Source: Streptomyces pseudovenezuelae
Lineage (GTDB): Bacteria; Actinomycetota; Actinomycetes; Streptomycetales; Streptomycetaceae
Direction of reading: 5' to 3'
Length of the DNA stretch: 64,000 nucleotides
Assembly: GCF_001513955.1 (NCBI RefSeq)
Contig: NZ_KQ948144.1
Location: 1,547,220 to 1,611,219 of the forward strand
The notes beneath the pieces were generated by a model. The model saw only the letters and a program-made list of their open reading frames with translations, was not told the origin of the DNA and searched no databases. The position numbers and the translations under genes were made by a program. Positions 38,349-47,751 of this stretch are shown piece after piece. Each line of letters opens with the position of its first letter. Within the stretch, counting starts at the first letter, position 1.

Positions 38349-39587
38349 TCAGACGGCGGCCGGCGGGGCGGCCGGTTCCGTCGTGACGGGCGGGGCCGGG
38401 ATCGTGGCGGTGAGGTCCTCGGTCACCGTGCCCGTGGGCGGCGGGGTCACGGCGGCGATCGCCGTGGTCACCACGCCGGCCGGCTCGTCGGTCTCGTTGA
38501 CGTTCGACGCGTCCACGACCTCGCGCCGCGACAGCTTCCAGATCGCCGCGCTGGAGGCGACGAGGAAGACCGCCACGACCGCCGTACCCCAGTCGCCGAG
38601 GTTGGTGACCGACTCGGCCAGGGCGCCCACCAGGGCCGCCGCCGGGAGCGTCAGGCCCCAGGCGACGAACATGCGGGTGGCCGTCGACCAGCGGACGACG
38701 CCGCCCTTGCGGCCGAGGCCCGCGCCCATCACCGAACCGGAGACGGAGTGCGTGGTGGAGAGGGAGAAGCCGAGGTGGGAGGAGGCCAGGATGACGGTGG
38801 CCGCGCTGGTCTGGGCGGCGAAGCCCTGCTGCGGCTGGAGTTCGGTCAGGCCCTTGCCCATCGTGCGGATGATGCGCCAGCCGCCGAGGTAGGTGCCGAG
38901 CGCGATGGCGAGACCCGCGGAGAGGATGACCCAGGTGGGCGGGTCGGAGTCGGGGGCGACGGCGCCGCCGGCGACCAGGGCGAGGGTGATGATGCCCATC
39001 GTCTTCTGCGCGTCGTTGGTGCCGTGGGCCAGCGAGACCAGACCGGCCGAGGCGATCTGGCCGGTGCGGTAGCCCTTCGCGGCGGCCTTGCCGTCGGCCT
39101 TCTTCCCCAGCGAGTAGGAGAGCCGGGTGGCCAGCATGGCGGCGACGCCCGCGACGATCGGCGCGGCGATCGCCGGGATCAGGACCTTGGTGACGAGCGC
39201 GTCGCCATGGACCGCGCCCATGCCGGCCGAGGCGATGGTGGCGCCGATCAGACCGCCCATGAGGGCGTGCGAGGAACTGGAGGGCAGACCCACCAGCCAG
39301 GTCAGCAGGTTCCAGAGGATCGCGCCGACCAGGGCGGCGAAGATGACCTCGGGACGGATGCCGGTCTCGTCGACGAGACCCTTGGAGATCGTGTTGGCGA
39401 CCTCCACCGAGAGAAAGGCGCCCACAAGGTTGAGCACGGCGGACATGGCCACCGCGACCTTGGGCTTGAGTGCACCGGTCGAGATGGTGGTGGCCATCGC
39501 GTTGGCGGTGTCGTGAAAACCGTTCGTGAAATCGAACGCGAGTGCGGTTACGACCACAATCGCGAGGATCAGCGAGAAGTTTTCCAT
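38349..39587 (-). CDS. pit: Inorganic phosphate transporter, PiT family
   Basis: A 412-residue low-affinity phosphate/cation symporter. Both PiT signature repeats are present: FDFTNGFHDTANAMATTISTGAL near the N-terminus and GLVSLAHGTNDAQKTMGI in the second half. The SSSSHALMGGLIG and SLSTTHSVSGSVMGAG loops are also seen. About ten membrane helices. The C-terminal 60 residues are a Pro/Thr/Val-rich tail predicted to be disordered. A PHO box lies 48 bp upstream of ATG 39587. It is probably the counterpart of S. coelicolor pitH2. Confidence 0.95.
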   Translation of the reverse strand: MENFSLILAIVVVTALAFDFTNGFHDTANAMATTISTGALKPKVAVAMSAVLNLVGAFLSVEVANTISKGLVDETGIRPEVIFAALVGAILWNLLTWLVGLPSSSSHALMGGLIGATIASAGMGAVHGDALVTKVLIPAIAAPIVAGVAAMLATRLSYSLGKKADGKAAAKGYRTGQIASAGLVSLAHGTNDAQKTMGIITLALVAGGAVAPDSDPPTWVILSAGLAIALGTYLGGWRIIRTMGKGLTELQPQQGFAAQTSAATVILASSHLGFSLSTTHSVSGSVMGAGLGRKGGVVRWSTATRMFVAWGLTLPAAALVGALAESVTNLGDWGTAVVAVFLVASSAAIWKLSRREVVDASNVNETDEPAGVVTTAIAAVTPPPTGTVTEDLTATIPAPPVTTEPAAPPAAV

Positions 39588-39634
39588 TTACCCAGGCAAT
39601 CGTTCGAGGTCATTGGCATGTTGAACGTAAGTAA

Positions 39635-39656
39635 CCTGGATGAACGGAAGGTGAAC
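39635..39656 (-). promoter_or_regulatory. PHO box (PhoP binding site) upstream of pit
   Basis: Two adjacent 11-bp direct repeats on the minus strand, GTTCACCTTCC and GTTCATCCAGG, match the Streptomyces PhoP consensus unit GTTCAYYYRGG-like. A further GTTCA (39622-39626 reversed) lies nearer the gene. This predicts control of pit by PhoR-PhoP under phosphate limitation. Confidence 0.82.
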
Positions 39657-39740
39657 TGGGGCGGGCCGCACGGTGACCGGAATCTTCGCCCTTGGCTTCG
39701 CCGAACCCCGCGACCCCCGTACGCCCCATATGCCCCACGG

Positions 39741-40490
39741 CTACGACCCGGCGGCGAACCTCTTCAGCTGCCGCGCCGACCCGTTGAAGAGATTCTGGTC
39801 ACCCGGCAGGCTGCCGCTGTTGTCGTACTGCCAGATCGTCCAGTACGACCATCCGCCGGGCAGCGCTCCCGCGTCCGCCGAGCGGTAACGGGCCACCCAC
39901 AGCGCGTGGTCCGAGGCGAAGGCGCCGCTGCCGCCCGTGCACGTGTTCCACCAGTGGGCGGTCGTGTAGATGACGGGCCGGCGCCCGGTGAGCCGCTTGA
40001 CCTCGTCGCTGAACGACCTGATCCAGTCGACCAGCCTCGCCCTGCTCATGCCGTAGCACTGGCGCTTCTTGTCGTACGGGTTGTACTCGACGTCGAGTGC
40101 GGGCGGCAGCGTCCGGCCGTCCGCGGACCAGGCGCCGCCGTTGCGTACGAAATACGCGGCCTGCGTCCTGCCCGACGACTTGTCCGGCAGCGCGAAGTGG
40201 TACGCCCCGCGGAGGATGCCGGCGTCGCGCGCCCCGTCGTACTGGCGGTCGAAGTGCGGGTTGCGGTAGGCCGTCGACTCGGTCGCCTTGACGTAGACGA
40301 AGCTGGCGCCCGCGGCCCTGGCCCTGCGCCAGTCGACGTCCTTCTGGTGCGAGGACACGTCGTGCCCCCTGGGCAGGCTCGCTGAGGAGGCGGGCGTCCC
40401 GGCGAACGCCGGGCCTCCCAGGGCGAGCGCGGCCGCCGACAGGGCCAGGGCGCGGGTTCGGTTACGGGCGGTCCTGCGATCACGGGCCAT
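39741..40490 (-). CDS. Secreted GH25 lysozyme (N-acetylmuramidase)
   Basis: A 249-residue glycoside hydrolase family 25 protein. A signal peptide spans residues 1-30 (basic RRTARNRTR, hydrophobic ALALSAAALALGGPAFAG). The catalytic domain starts at PRGHDVSSHQKDVDW. The active-site acidic cluster is LPPALDVEYNPYD (Asp-x-Glu), and PVIYTTAHWWNTC and WTIWQYDNSG complete the fold. The ATG at 40490 has GGGGGGA upstream; a longer start would precede the signal peptide without reason. It cleaves peptidoglycan outside the cell. Confidence 0.92.
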   Translation of the reverse strand: MARDRRTARNRTRALALSAAALALGGPAFAGTPASSASLPRGHDVSSHQKDVDWRRARAAGASFVYVKATESTAYRNPHFDRQYDGARDAGILRGAYHFALPDKSSGRTQAAYFVRNGGAWSADGRTLPPALDVEYNPYDKKRQCYGMSRARLVDWIRSFSDEVKRLTGRRPVIYTTAHWWNTCTGGSGAFASDHALWVARYRSADAGALPGGWSYWTIWQYDNSGSLPGDQNLFNGSARQLKRFAAGS

Positions 40491-40683
40491 GTGTCCCCCC
40501 GGAATGGCGTCGTGCACGGCAAAGCCCAGACGGTACTGGAAGATCGCCGGATTACGGTCGATCTCCGGTCAAGGGGTACAAGGGGGGCGTGCATGCGAAA
40601 AATGCGCTCCTTTGAAACTCCCCCTCGCGCCCCGCATCGCCCGGCCCCGCGACGTCCGGTGCCACGGCTGGCAGGATCGCGGC

Positions 40684-41391
40684 ATGGCTGAGGAACAGCG
40701 GGATCCGCGAGAGGTACGGGGTGCCGGGGGCGGCACGAGGGGCGTGCGGGCCGAGGAGGTGGACGCCTGGGGCGAGTTGGTCGACACGGCCCGCCGGACG
40801 GTCACCGACGGACTGGTCGTCGGCACCTCCGGCAACGTCTCCGTGCGCGTCGGGGACACGGTCCTGGTCACCCCGTCGGGCGTCCCCTACGACCGCCTCG
40901 CACCCGGCGACGTGACGGGTGTCGACCTGGAGGGCCGTCAGGTCCTGGGCACGCTGGTGCCGACGAGCGAGCTCCCGATGCATCTGGCGGTCTACCGCAG
41001 CACCGACGCCCGTGCGGTCGTCCACACCCACGCGGTGCACGCCACGGCCGTCTCCACGCTCGTGCCCGAACTCCCCACGATCCACTACATGACCAGCGCG
41101 CTCGGCGGCCCCGTCCGGGTCGCCCCCTACGCCACCTACGGCACCGACGAGCTGGCCGAGAACATGCTCCACGCCCTCGCGGACCGCTCCGCCTGCCTCC
41201 TCCAGAACCACGGCACGATCGCCTACGGGGCGAGTCTGTCCCAGGCCTTCGACCGCACGGCCCAACTGGAATGGATGTGCCACCTGTGGCTCACGGCCCG
41301 AGCGGTACCGGGCCTGACCCCCCATCTCCTGACGGAGGAACAGCTGGCGGAGGTGGGGGAGCGGTTGCGGGGGTACGGGCAGCGCGCCTGA
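40684..41391 (+). CDS. Class II aldolase/adducin family protein (fuculose-phosphate aldolase-like)
   Basis: A 235-residue zinc aldolase. It shows VGTSGNVSVRVGDTVLVTPSGVPYDRL (phosphate-binding residues), SELPMHLAVYRSTDARAVVHTHAVHATAVS (catalytic Glu and Zn ligands His-x-His) and LLQNHGTIAYG (third His). The N-terminal 25 residues are extra and Gly/Arg-rich. The ATG at 40684 is close to the 5' end of the open frame. It is divergent from the GH25 gene across 193 bp. The substrate may be L-fuculose 1-phosphate, L-ribulose 5-phosphate or a methylthio-sugar; sequence alone does not decide. Confidence 0.88.
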   Translation: MAEEQRDPREVRGAGGGTRGVRAEEVDAWGELVDTARRTVTDGLVVGTSGNVSVRVGDTVLVTPSGVPYDRLAPGDVTGVDLEGRQVLGTLVPTSELPMHLAVYRSTDARAVVHTHAVHATAVSTLVPELPTIHYMTSALGGPVRVAPYATYGTDELAENMLHALADRSACLLQNHGTIAYGASLSQAFDRTAQLEWMCHLWLTARAVPGLTPHLLTEEQLAEVGERLRGYGQRA

Positions 41392-41752
41392 GGGTTCCGG
41401 GTCGGGTTGTTCGGCGGGTGCGGGTTCGTTGTGGCCGGTCGCGCAGTTCCCCGCGCCCCTGGGTGGGCCATGTGGACGCTCGTGCAGCCGCGTACGGCGA
41501 GAAGGGGACGGGGTGGGGGGTGTCCGCCCGCAGCGGCCGGCGTCCGTTACAGGGCCCTGTTGAAACAGCCGAGCCGCCGGACCGAGGACGGATACCCCCC
41601 ACCCCGGCCCCGACCCACCCACCGAACGGAACGCGCTACACAAGCTCCCACCGGGCCCGCGCAGGCCGCCGCAGGCATCAGGGGCGCGGGGAACTGCGCA
41701 GGACGCCCGCCCCCACTGGCCGTCACCGACTTCCCCCGCGACACTGAAAGAC
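41392..41752. repeat. Non-coding repeat island with paired copies of repeat A
   Basis: 361 bp without a credible gene. Repeat A occurs twice in opposite orientation: an inverted copy at 41431-41460 (GGTCGCGCAGTTCCCCGCGC core) and a direct, truncated copy at 41680-41699. Between them is a second inverted pair of 17 bp with one mismatch at 41510-41526 and 41589-41605 (GGGGTGGGGGGT and its complement). The whole could fold into nested hairpins. It separates the aldolase gene from the hydrolase gene and may end the former's transcript. Confidence 0.75.
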
Positions 41753-42928
41753 GTGCGCACTGTCAAAGCGACGGCCGCTGCCGTCACCGCTGCCCTCGCC
41801 GCCGGCGCGGCCGGAATCGTCGCCGGGCGGATCGCCAGCGACGCCGGACTGAAGGCGCCCCCGGGCCGTCCGCTGCCCGGCGAACCCCGGCTCACCGTGC
41901 ACTCCACCGCGGCCGGCCGCATCGCCCTCACCCGTGACCTCGCCGCCCTCCGCCCCGGGATCTACGGCCTCGCCGGAGACGGCTCCCACGCCGTCGTGGG
42001 CCCCGTCCTCGACGCGGAACCGCACAGCGCCGACACCGTCGTCCGCCGTCTGGAACGCGTCACCCACGGCACCCTGGCCCCCGGCGACAAGGTCTGGCTC
42101 ACCCCCAACGCCTACGTCGGCGACCCCGCGTCGACCCTCGGCCTCGACCACACCGACGTCGGTATCCCGGGCGAACTCGGCGTCCTGCCCGCATGGTTCG
42201 TCCCCGGTCAAAGGGACACCTGGGTCATCGCGGTCCACGGCCTCGGCACGACCCGCGAACACGCCCTGAACGTCATGGAGTTCCTGCACCGCCACCGCTT
42301 CCCGGTCCTCGCCCCCGCCCTCCGCGGCGACGTCGGCGCCCCCCGCCCGCCGGACGGCCTGAACCACTTCGGCGAGACCGAGTGGCGCGACCTGGACGCG
42401 GCCATGCGCCACGCCGTCGGCAACGGCGCCCGCCGACTTGTACTGCTCGGCTGGTCCACCGGCGCCACCATGGCCCTGCGCGCCGCCGCCCATTCGGGTC
42501 TGCGCGACCGGGTCGCAGGCCTCGTCCTGGACTCCCCGGTCCTCAGCTGGGAGCGGACCCTGCGCGCCCTCGCCGCGGCCCGCCACACCCCCGGCGTCCT
42601 CCTCCCGCTGGCGGTGCGCGCGGCACAGGGCCGCACCGGCCTGCCCAGCGACCACTACGGCCTGTACGCCGACCGGACCGTCCCCTACGACGACCACGAG
42701 GACCGGGCCGACGACATGGGCCCCGACCGGCCCCCGCCGCCGACCCTGATCCTCCACGGCCCGGACGACACGATCGCCCCCTGGGACCTCTCCCGCCGCC
42801 TCACCGCCGCCCACCCCGAGCGGATCGCTCTCCACACCGTCCGCCAGGCCCCCCACGCGGCCATGTGGAACGCCGACCCGAGCGGCTACGAAGAGGCACT
42901 GCGCCGTTTCCTCACCCCCCTGATGTGA
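41753..42928 (+). CDS. Alpha/beta-hydrolase fold protein with N-terminal membrane anchor
   Basis: A 391-residue protein. Residues 1-30 (MRTVKATAAAVTAALAAGAAGIVAGRIASD) look like a signal anchor or uncleaved signal. The hydrolase core begins near residue 155: WVIAVHGLGTTREHAL (oxyanion area), the nucleophile elbow LLGWSTGATMAL, the acid in LILHGPDDTIAPWDLS and the histidine in VRQAPHAAMWNADP. The catalytic triad therefore appears complete. GTG start at 41753. The substrate is unknown; membrane-associated esterase or lipase is the best guess. Confidence 0.85.
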   Translation: MRTVKATAAAVTAALAAGAAGIVAGRIASDAGLKAPPGRPLPGEPRLTVHSTAAGRIALTRDLAALRPGIYGLAGDGSHAVVGPVLDAEPHSADTVVRRLERVTHGTLAPGDKVWLTPNAYVGDPASTLGLDHTDVGIPGELGVLPAWFVPGQRDTWVIAVHGLGTTREHALNVMEFLHRHRFPVLAPALRGDVGAPRPPDGLNHFGETEWRDLDAAMRHAVGNGARRLVLLGWSTGATMALRAAAHSGLRDRVAGLVLDSPVLSWERTLRALAAARHTPGVLLPLAVRAAQGRTGLPSDHYGLYADRTVPYDDHEDRADDMGPDRPPPPTLILHGPDDTIAPWDLSRRLTAAHPERIALHTVRQAPHAAMWNADPSGYEEALRRFLTPLM

Positions 42929-43085
42929 CCGCGGGGCGCCCCGGTCCCACAGGTTCCGTTTAAGCCCGTACTACTGGCCTGATCTCGGCGTATGCCCCTC
43001 CGGGCGGCCCCGGTGCCGGACCTCCCCGGGGCCCGCGCGGGCATTCCGTTTGGGTTTTCGGACCGTCAACCGGAAGACTGCACCC

Positions 43086-44483
43086 GTGACGTCCCGTATC
43101 CCGCGCGACTCCAGGCTCCGACTCGTCCGCCCGCGACCCCTGGCCGCCGCCCCCTCAGCTGTGAACCAACGGCGCCCGCGCCGCCCCGCGCCCCGCCCCC
43201 CGGAGGGCACACCGGCCCCCGCGGAACTGGCCAGAATGGCGCGCAGAGGTCTTGCCGACGCGGCCCGCGTCGCGCACTGGGCCGACGGTGCCCTGGGCCC
43301 CGGCAGGGACGGCACCGGCGATGGCAACGGCACCCTCTCCGACGAGACAGCCGCCCGCGCGGCCGGGGATCTCGGCCTGACCGCGGCTCAGGTCCGCGCG
43401 GACTGGGACACCGCCCGCCTCGCCGGTCTCGTCGAGGTGCACGGCGACGACGCCCGCCCGGGCTGGCGGCTGCGCGCCTGGGACCGCGACGACAGCGCCG
43501 TACTGCGCGGCTGGGTCGCCCTCTTCGACGCCTGGTCGCTGGCCGTCCCGGAACCCGCCGACCGCGAGCCCGCCGCCGTCGCCGAAGTCGTCTCGGCCAT
43601 GCCCCAGGTGCTCTCCTTCCTCCAGCTGTCGGCCGGCCCGGTCCCCGTCGAGCAGCTCCTGGACCTCCTGGAGCAGCGCGTCACCGAACTGCGCACCGAG
43701 CGCTGCGAGATCCCCTACGGCCCGCAGCCGGAGCCCGTGGAGGAGCCCGAGGCGGCCGACGCCCCCCTCGCCCCGCTCCTCGACTGGGCCCTGCGCGCCC
43801 TGGCCTCCGTCGGCGCCCTGACCTACGGCGACGGCCAGGCCACCCTGACCCCGCTCGGCAGCTGGGCGGTGTGGGTCAAGCTGGAGCAGATCTGCGTCGC
43901 CGCCCAGAGCCCGGCCGGCAACATCGAGGTGGCCGCCGAGGAGATGCTGCGCGGCTGCGCCCAGCTGCGTCCCAACGCGGCCCGCGCCGAGTACCGCGCC
44001 TGGCTCGCCGCCCGCCCCGTCGGCAGCGCGGTCACCGAGCTGCTCGGCGCCGCCCGCGGCGACGACGCCCTGCTGCGCGGCCTCGCCTTCGAGGCCCTGC
44101 GCGTCGTCGGCGCCCCGGCCGAGCCCGACGTCCGCTCCGTGGCCGACGAGCCCACCCTGCGGCCGTACGCGCTGCTGTGGCTGGCCGAGCACGACGGGAT
44201 CGACCCGGAGGACGCCCACGAGGTGCTCACCCGGGAGGAGGCCACCTGGCTGTGGGTCGACACGGCTGCCGCCGTCGCGGACCATGGCGAGGCCCCCATG
44301 CTGGTGCGGCACCTGGAGTCGGCCCTCCAGCCGACCGTCCCCCGACTGCTCGACGAGGTACGGGCCGTCGGTCATCCGCGCACCGTGCAGGTGCTGGTCG
44401 CCCTCGCCGCCGCCCACCCCGACCCGGCCCTCGCCAAGGCCGTCCGCCGGGCCGCCTTCCAGGTGCACACCGGCGGCAGCTGA
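43086..44483 (+). CDS. Conserved hypothetical protein, alpha-helical
   Basis: A 465-residue protein that I do not recognise by function. The first 50 residues are basic and Pro/Arg-rich. From residue 60 there is a helical region with a possible winged-helix-like segment (DLGLTAAQVRADWDTARLAGLVEVHGDDARPGWRLRAWD). Later parts resemble HEAT-like helical repeats (PMLVRHLESALQPTVPRLLDEVRAVGHPRTVQVLVALAAAHPDPALAKAVRRAAF). The start GTG 43086 was preferred to TTG 43050 because of GGAAG upstream. Its stop is 7 bp from the stop of the convergent VOC gene. Confidence 0.75.
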   Translation: MTSRIPRDSRLRLVRPRPLAAAPSAVNQRRPRRPAPRPPEGTPAPAELARMARRGLADAARVAHWADGALGPGRDGTGDGNGTLSDETAARAAGDLGLTAAQVRADWDTARLAGLVEVHGDDARPGWRLRAWDRDDSAVLRGWVALFDAWSLAVPEPADREPAAVAEVVSAMPQVLSFLQLSAGPVPVEQLLDLLEQRVTELRTERCEIPYGPQPEPVEEPEAADAPLAPLLDWALRALASVGALTYGDGQATLTPLGSWAVWVKLEQICVAAQSPAGNIEVAAEEMLRGCAQLRPNAARAEYRAWLAARPVGSAVTELLGAARGDDALLRGLAFEALRVVGAPAEPDVRSVADEPTLRPYALLWLAEHDGIDPEDAHEVLTREEATWLWVDTAAAVADHGEAPMLVRHLESALQPTVPRLLDEVRAVGHPRTVQVLVALAAAHPDPALAKAVRRAAFQVHTGGS

Positions 44484-44490
44484 AGGACGC

Positions 44491-44904
44491 TCAGCCCGCC
44501 GTGTCGGGGGCGTACGTCCCGAAGCTCCACACATTGCCCTCGGCGTCCCGGGCCATGTAGTCCCGGGAGCCGTAGTCCTGGTCCGTCGGGGGCATCAGGA
44601 TCTCCGCGCCGTGCTCCACGGCGCGGCGGTGGTGCGCGTCCACGTCGTCCACCACGACGTACACCCCGGAAGGGCCCGCGTCCTTCATCAGCTTGTCGTA
44701 GGCGCTGCCGGTGCCCTTGGAACCGAGCATCACCGCGCCGTTGCCCTGGACCAGCTCGGCGTGGCTCACCAGGCCGTCCTCGCCCTCGTACACCGCGAGT
44801 TCGGTGAAGCCGAAGGCCTCCGTCAGCTGTCTGATCGCCGCCTTCGCGTCCGTGTACAGCAGTGCCGGGTAGATGCTCGGACGCCCACCGCTCGTGCCTG
44901 CCAT
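44491..44904 (-). CDS. VOC-superfamily protein (glyoxalase/bleomycin-resistance-like)
   Basis: A 137-residue PhnB/bleomycin-resistance-like VOC domain. It shows IYPALLYTDAKAAIRQLTEAFGF, VVDDVDAHHRRAVEHGAEILMPPTDQDYGSRDYMARDAEGNVWSFGTY. The usual C-terminal DPEGN-W-F pattern appears as DAEGNVWSFGTY. Metal ligands are incomplete compared with glyoxalase I, so the activity is open. The ATG at 44904 with GGGAG upstream was preferred to the longer frame. Confidence 0.88.
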   Translation of the reverse strand: MAGTSGGRPSIYPALLYTDAKAAIRQLTEAFGFTELAVYEGEDGLVSHAELVQGNGAVMLGSKGTGSAYDKLMKDAGPSGVYVVVDDVDAHHRRAVEHGAEILMPPTDQDYGSRDYMARDAEGNVWSFGTYAPDTAG

Positions 44905-44998
44905 GCCGATCACTCCCTCGCGACCAGAAGTCACCCATCCCCTCTGTCGTCCAGTCTCGCAGCGACCACCGACAACGGCCTCCGCACCGGCGCGACCC

Positions 44999-45889
44999 TC
45001 ACCGGAACGTGTCGCACCGCGTCATGTCGCCGGACTCGTAACCCTGCCGGAACCAGCTCTGCCGCTGCTGCGCCGACCCGTGCGTCCACGACTCCGGTGT
45101 CACCCGCCCCTGGAACCGCTCCTGGATCCGGTCGTCGCCCACGGCAGCCGCCGCGTCCAGGCCGTCGGCGATGTCCGCGTCCGTGAGGCTGGTGATGAGC
45201 GGCCGACCCGTCGACTCGTCCTTCGTCGTGGTCGCGTGACGCGCCCACACCCCGGCGTAGCAGTCCGCCTGGAGCTCCACCCGCACCGCGTTGCTGCCGG
45301 CGCCGGTCCGCCCGTCCTGCGACCGGCTCAGCGTGCCCGTCAGGTCCTGCACGTGATGCCCGTACTCGTGCGCCACCACGTAGGCCTGCGCGAACGGCCC
45401 GCCGCTCGCCCCGAACTTCGACCGCAGCTCGTCGAAGAACCCGAGGTCGAGATAGACCTTCCGGTCGCCCGGGCAGTAGAACGGCCCGACCGCCGAGGTC
45501 GCCGAGCCGCACGCCGTGCCGACCCGCTCACCGAAGAGGACCGTGGGGGAGGGGGTGTACGTGCCGCTGCGCCGCTCGAACTCCTGGTCCCAGTAGTCCT
45601 GCACGCTGTTGACCACCGCCACCGTCCGGCAGTCGTCGCGCGTGTTCGCGTCCTGCCCGGTCCGGCAGCTCCGTTCGACCTCGGCGAGACCGGAGGCCGT
45701 GGCCGCGGGCGGGCCGCCGCCGTCGGTGAGGCCGAGCTGGTCGGGACCGACGCCGAGGAAGAGACCGAGGAGCAGGACGATCAGTCCACCGATGCCACCG
45801 CCGACGGTCGCCTTCCCGCCCGGGATGCGGCTGCCGCGCACGTCCTGCACCTCGGAGGTGTCCAGCCTGGCGTCGTCGTCGAACTGCAT
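44999..45889 (-). CDS. Neutral zinc metallopeptidase (YpfJ/KPN_02809 family)
   Basis: A 296-residue membrane-anchored metallopeptidase. The cytoplasmic N-terminus [19 protein letters not shown] is followed by one helix ([18 protein letters not shown]). The extracellular domain holds the gluzincin-like motif [17 protein letters not shown] and a downstream acidic ligand region [14 protein letters not shown]. Cys residues (CRTG, CRTV, CGSA, CPGD, CDTF) could form disulfides. The ATG at 45889 gives the canonical start. Substrate unknown. Confidence 0.93.
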   Translation of the reverse strand: MQFDDDARLDTSEVQDVRGSRIPGGKATVGGGIGGLIVLLLGLFLGVGPDQLGLTDGGGPPAATASGLAEVERSCRTGQDANTRDDCRTVAVVNSVQDYWDQEFERRSGTYTPSPTVLFGERVGTACGSATSAVGPFYCPGDRKVYLDLGFFDELRSKFGASGGPFAQAYVVAHEYGHHVQDLTGTLSRSQDGRTGAGSNAVRVELQADCYAGVWARHATTTKDESTGRPLITSLTDADIADGLDAAAAVGDDRIQERFQGRVTPESWTHGSAQQRQSWFRQGYESGDMTRCDTFR

Positions 45890-46068
45890 GGAGACCGCCC
45901 TCCGCGTGCACCGGCCCCCGCTGGGCATCCTCGCCCGGCGGCCCCTCTCCGGCCTCGGACACGCATCCGAACGAGGGACCGCGGGGGATCGACCGGATAC
46001 CCGGAGCGAGACCAAGCGAACACCCGAACGCAGAAAAAGTGCTTGCACGCCCCCGTTAGACTTGGCCC

Positions 46069-46092
46069 ATGGCCATTCTCCTCGCGCATTAG
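46069..46092 (+). CDS. Seven-codon upstream ORF (possible leader peptide) before the ABC-F gene
   Basis: ATG GCC ATT CTC CTC GCG CAT TAG encodes MAILLAH. A -10-like TAGACT at 46057-46062 ends 6 bp before its ATG, so the transcript could be leaderless and begin at this ORF. It precedes the ABC-F gene by 60 bp. Short peptides in this position often control antibiotic-resistance ABC-F genes by ribosome stalling. I found no strong hairpin pair between it and the gene. Confidence 0.4.
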   Translation: MAILLAH

Positions 46093-46152
46093 ACGGCGGG
46101 AACGTCCTCAGCCGCCCACCCGTCAATCCCGAATCCGCCCTGGAGTCTGTCC

Positions 46153-47751
46153 GTGATCTCCGCCTCCGGTATCGAGCTGCGCGCCGGCGCCCGAGTCCTC
46201 ATCGAGTCCGCCACCTTCCGAGTCGCCAAGGGCGACCGCATCGGCCTGGTCGGCCGCAACGGCGCGGGGAAGACCACCCTCACCAAGTGCCTGGCCGGCG
46301 AGGGCATCCCCGCCGCGGGCCAGATCACCCGCTCCGGCGAGGTCGGCTACCTCCCCCAGGACCCCCGCACCGGCGACCTCGACGTCCTCGCCCGCGACCG
46401 CATCCTCTCCGCGCGCGGCCTCGACATCCTGCTGAAGAAGATGCGCGACAACGAGCAGCGCATCGCCAACGGCAGCGGTGCCACCCGGGACAAGGCCCTG
46501 CGCCAGTACGAGCGCCAGGAGACGGAGTTCCTCACCAAGGGCGGGTACGCCGCCGAGGCCGAGGCCGCCACCATCGCCGCCGCGCTGAACCTCCCCGACC
46601 GGGTGCTGGGCCAGCCCCTGCACACCCTCTCCGGTGGTCAGCGCCGCCGTATCGAACTGGCCCGGATCCTCTTCTCCGACGCCGACACCCTGCTCCTCGA
46701 CGAGCCGACCAACCACCTCGACGCCGACTCGATCATCTGGCTGCGCGACTACCTCAAGACCTACCGCGGCGGCTTCATCGTGATCTCCCACGACGTAGAC
46801 CTGGTCGAGACGGTCGTCAACAAGGTGTTCTACCTGGACGCCAACCGGGCGCAGATCGACGTCTACAACATGGGCTGGAAGCTCTACCAGCAGCAGCGCG
46901 AGGCCGACGAGAAGCGCAGGAAGCGCGAGCGGCAGAACGCCGAGAAGAAGGCCGCCGCCCTGCACTCGCAGGCCGACAAGATGCGCGCCAAGGCCACCAA
47001 GACGGTCGCCGCGCAGAACATGGCCAAGCGTGCCGACCGGCTGCTCGCCGGCCTCGACGCGGTGCGCCAGCAGGACAAGGTCGCCAAGCTGCGCTTCCCC
47101 GAGCCCGCGCCCTGCGGCAAGACCCCGCTGATGGCGGAGGGCCTGTCGAAGTCGTACGGCTCGCTGGAGATCTTCACCGACGTCGACCTGGCCATCGACA
47201 AGGGTTCCCGGGTGGTCATCCTGGGCCTCAACGGCGCGGGCAAGACCACCCTGCTGCGGCTGCTCGCCGGCACCGAGCAGCCGGACACCGGCGCGGTCGT
47301 GCCCGGCCACGGCCTCAAGCTCGGCTACTACGCCCAGGAGCACGAGACGCTCGACCCGGAGCGCACGGTCCTGGAGAACATGCGCTCGGCGGCCCCCGAC
47401 CTCGACCTCGTCGAGGTGCGCAAGACGCTCGGCTCGTTCCTGTTCTCCGGCGACGACGTCGACAAGCCGGCCGGAGTCCTCTCCGGCGGTGAGAAGACCC
47501 GTCTCGCGCTCGCCACCCTGGTCGTCTCCTCGGCGAACGTCCTGCTCCTCGACGAGCCCACCAACAACCTCGACCCGGCCAGCCGCGAGGAGATCCTCGG
47601 CGCCCTGCGCACCTACAAGGGCGCGGTCGTGCTGGTCACCCACGACGAGGGCGCCGTCGAGGCGCTCCAGCCGGAGCGGATCATCCTGCTGCCGGACGGC
47701 GTCGAGGACCTGTGGGGCGCGGACTACGCGGATCTCGTCGCCCTCGCCTGA
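46153..47751 (+). CDS. ABC-F family ATP-binding protein
   Basis: A 532-residue soluble ABC-F protein with two nucleotide-binding domains and no membrane segment. Domain 1 has Walker [15 protein letters not shown], signature [11 protein letters not shown] and [12 protein letters not shown] charged linker with a coiled-coil part follows ([25 protein letters not shown]). Domain 2 has [25 protein letters not shown] and [11 protein letters not shown]. Such proteins act on the ribosome as translation factors or antibiotic-protection proteins. GTG 46153 has GGAG 8 bp upstream. It is closest to the general actinobacterial housekeeping ABC-F group, but resistance function cannot be excluded. Confidence 0.93.
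   Translation: MISASGIELRAGARVLIESATFRVAKGDRIGLVGRNGAGKTTLTKCLAGEGIPAAGQITRSGEVGYLPQDPRTGDLDVLARDRILSARGLDILLKKMRDNEQRIANGSGATRDKALRQYERQETEFLTKGGYAAEAEAATIAAALNLPDRVLGQPLHTLSGGQRRRIELARILFSDADTLLLDEPTNHLDADSIIWLRDYLKTYRGGFIVISHDVDLVETVVNKVFYLDANRAQIDVYNMGWKLYQQQREADEKRRKRERQNAEKKAAALHSQADKMRAKATKTVAAQNMAKRADRLLAGLDAVRQQDKVAKLRFPEPAPCGKTPLMAEGLSKSYGSLEIFTDVDLAIDKGSRVVILGLNGAGKTTLLRLLAGTEQPDTGAVVPGHGLKLGYYAQEHETLDPERTVLENMRSAAPDLDLVEVRKTLGSFLFSGDDVDKPAGVLSGGEKTRLALATLVVSSANVLLLDEPTNNLDPASREEILGALRTYKGAVVLVTHDEGAVEALQPERIILLPDGVEDLWGADYADLVALA

Noticed and set aside
41271..41747. 158-codon frame across the repeat island
   Set aside because: It starts inside the aldolase gene and its body is made of repeat sequence; no ribosome site or family match.
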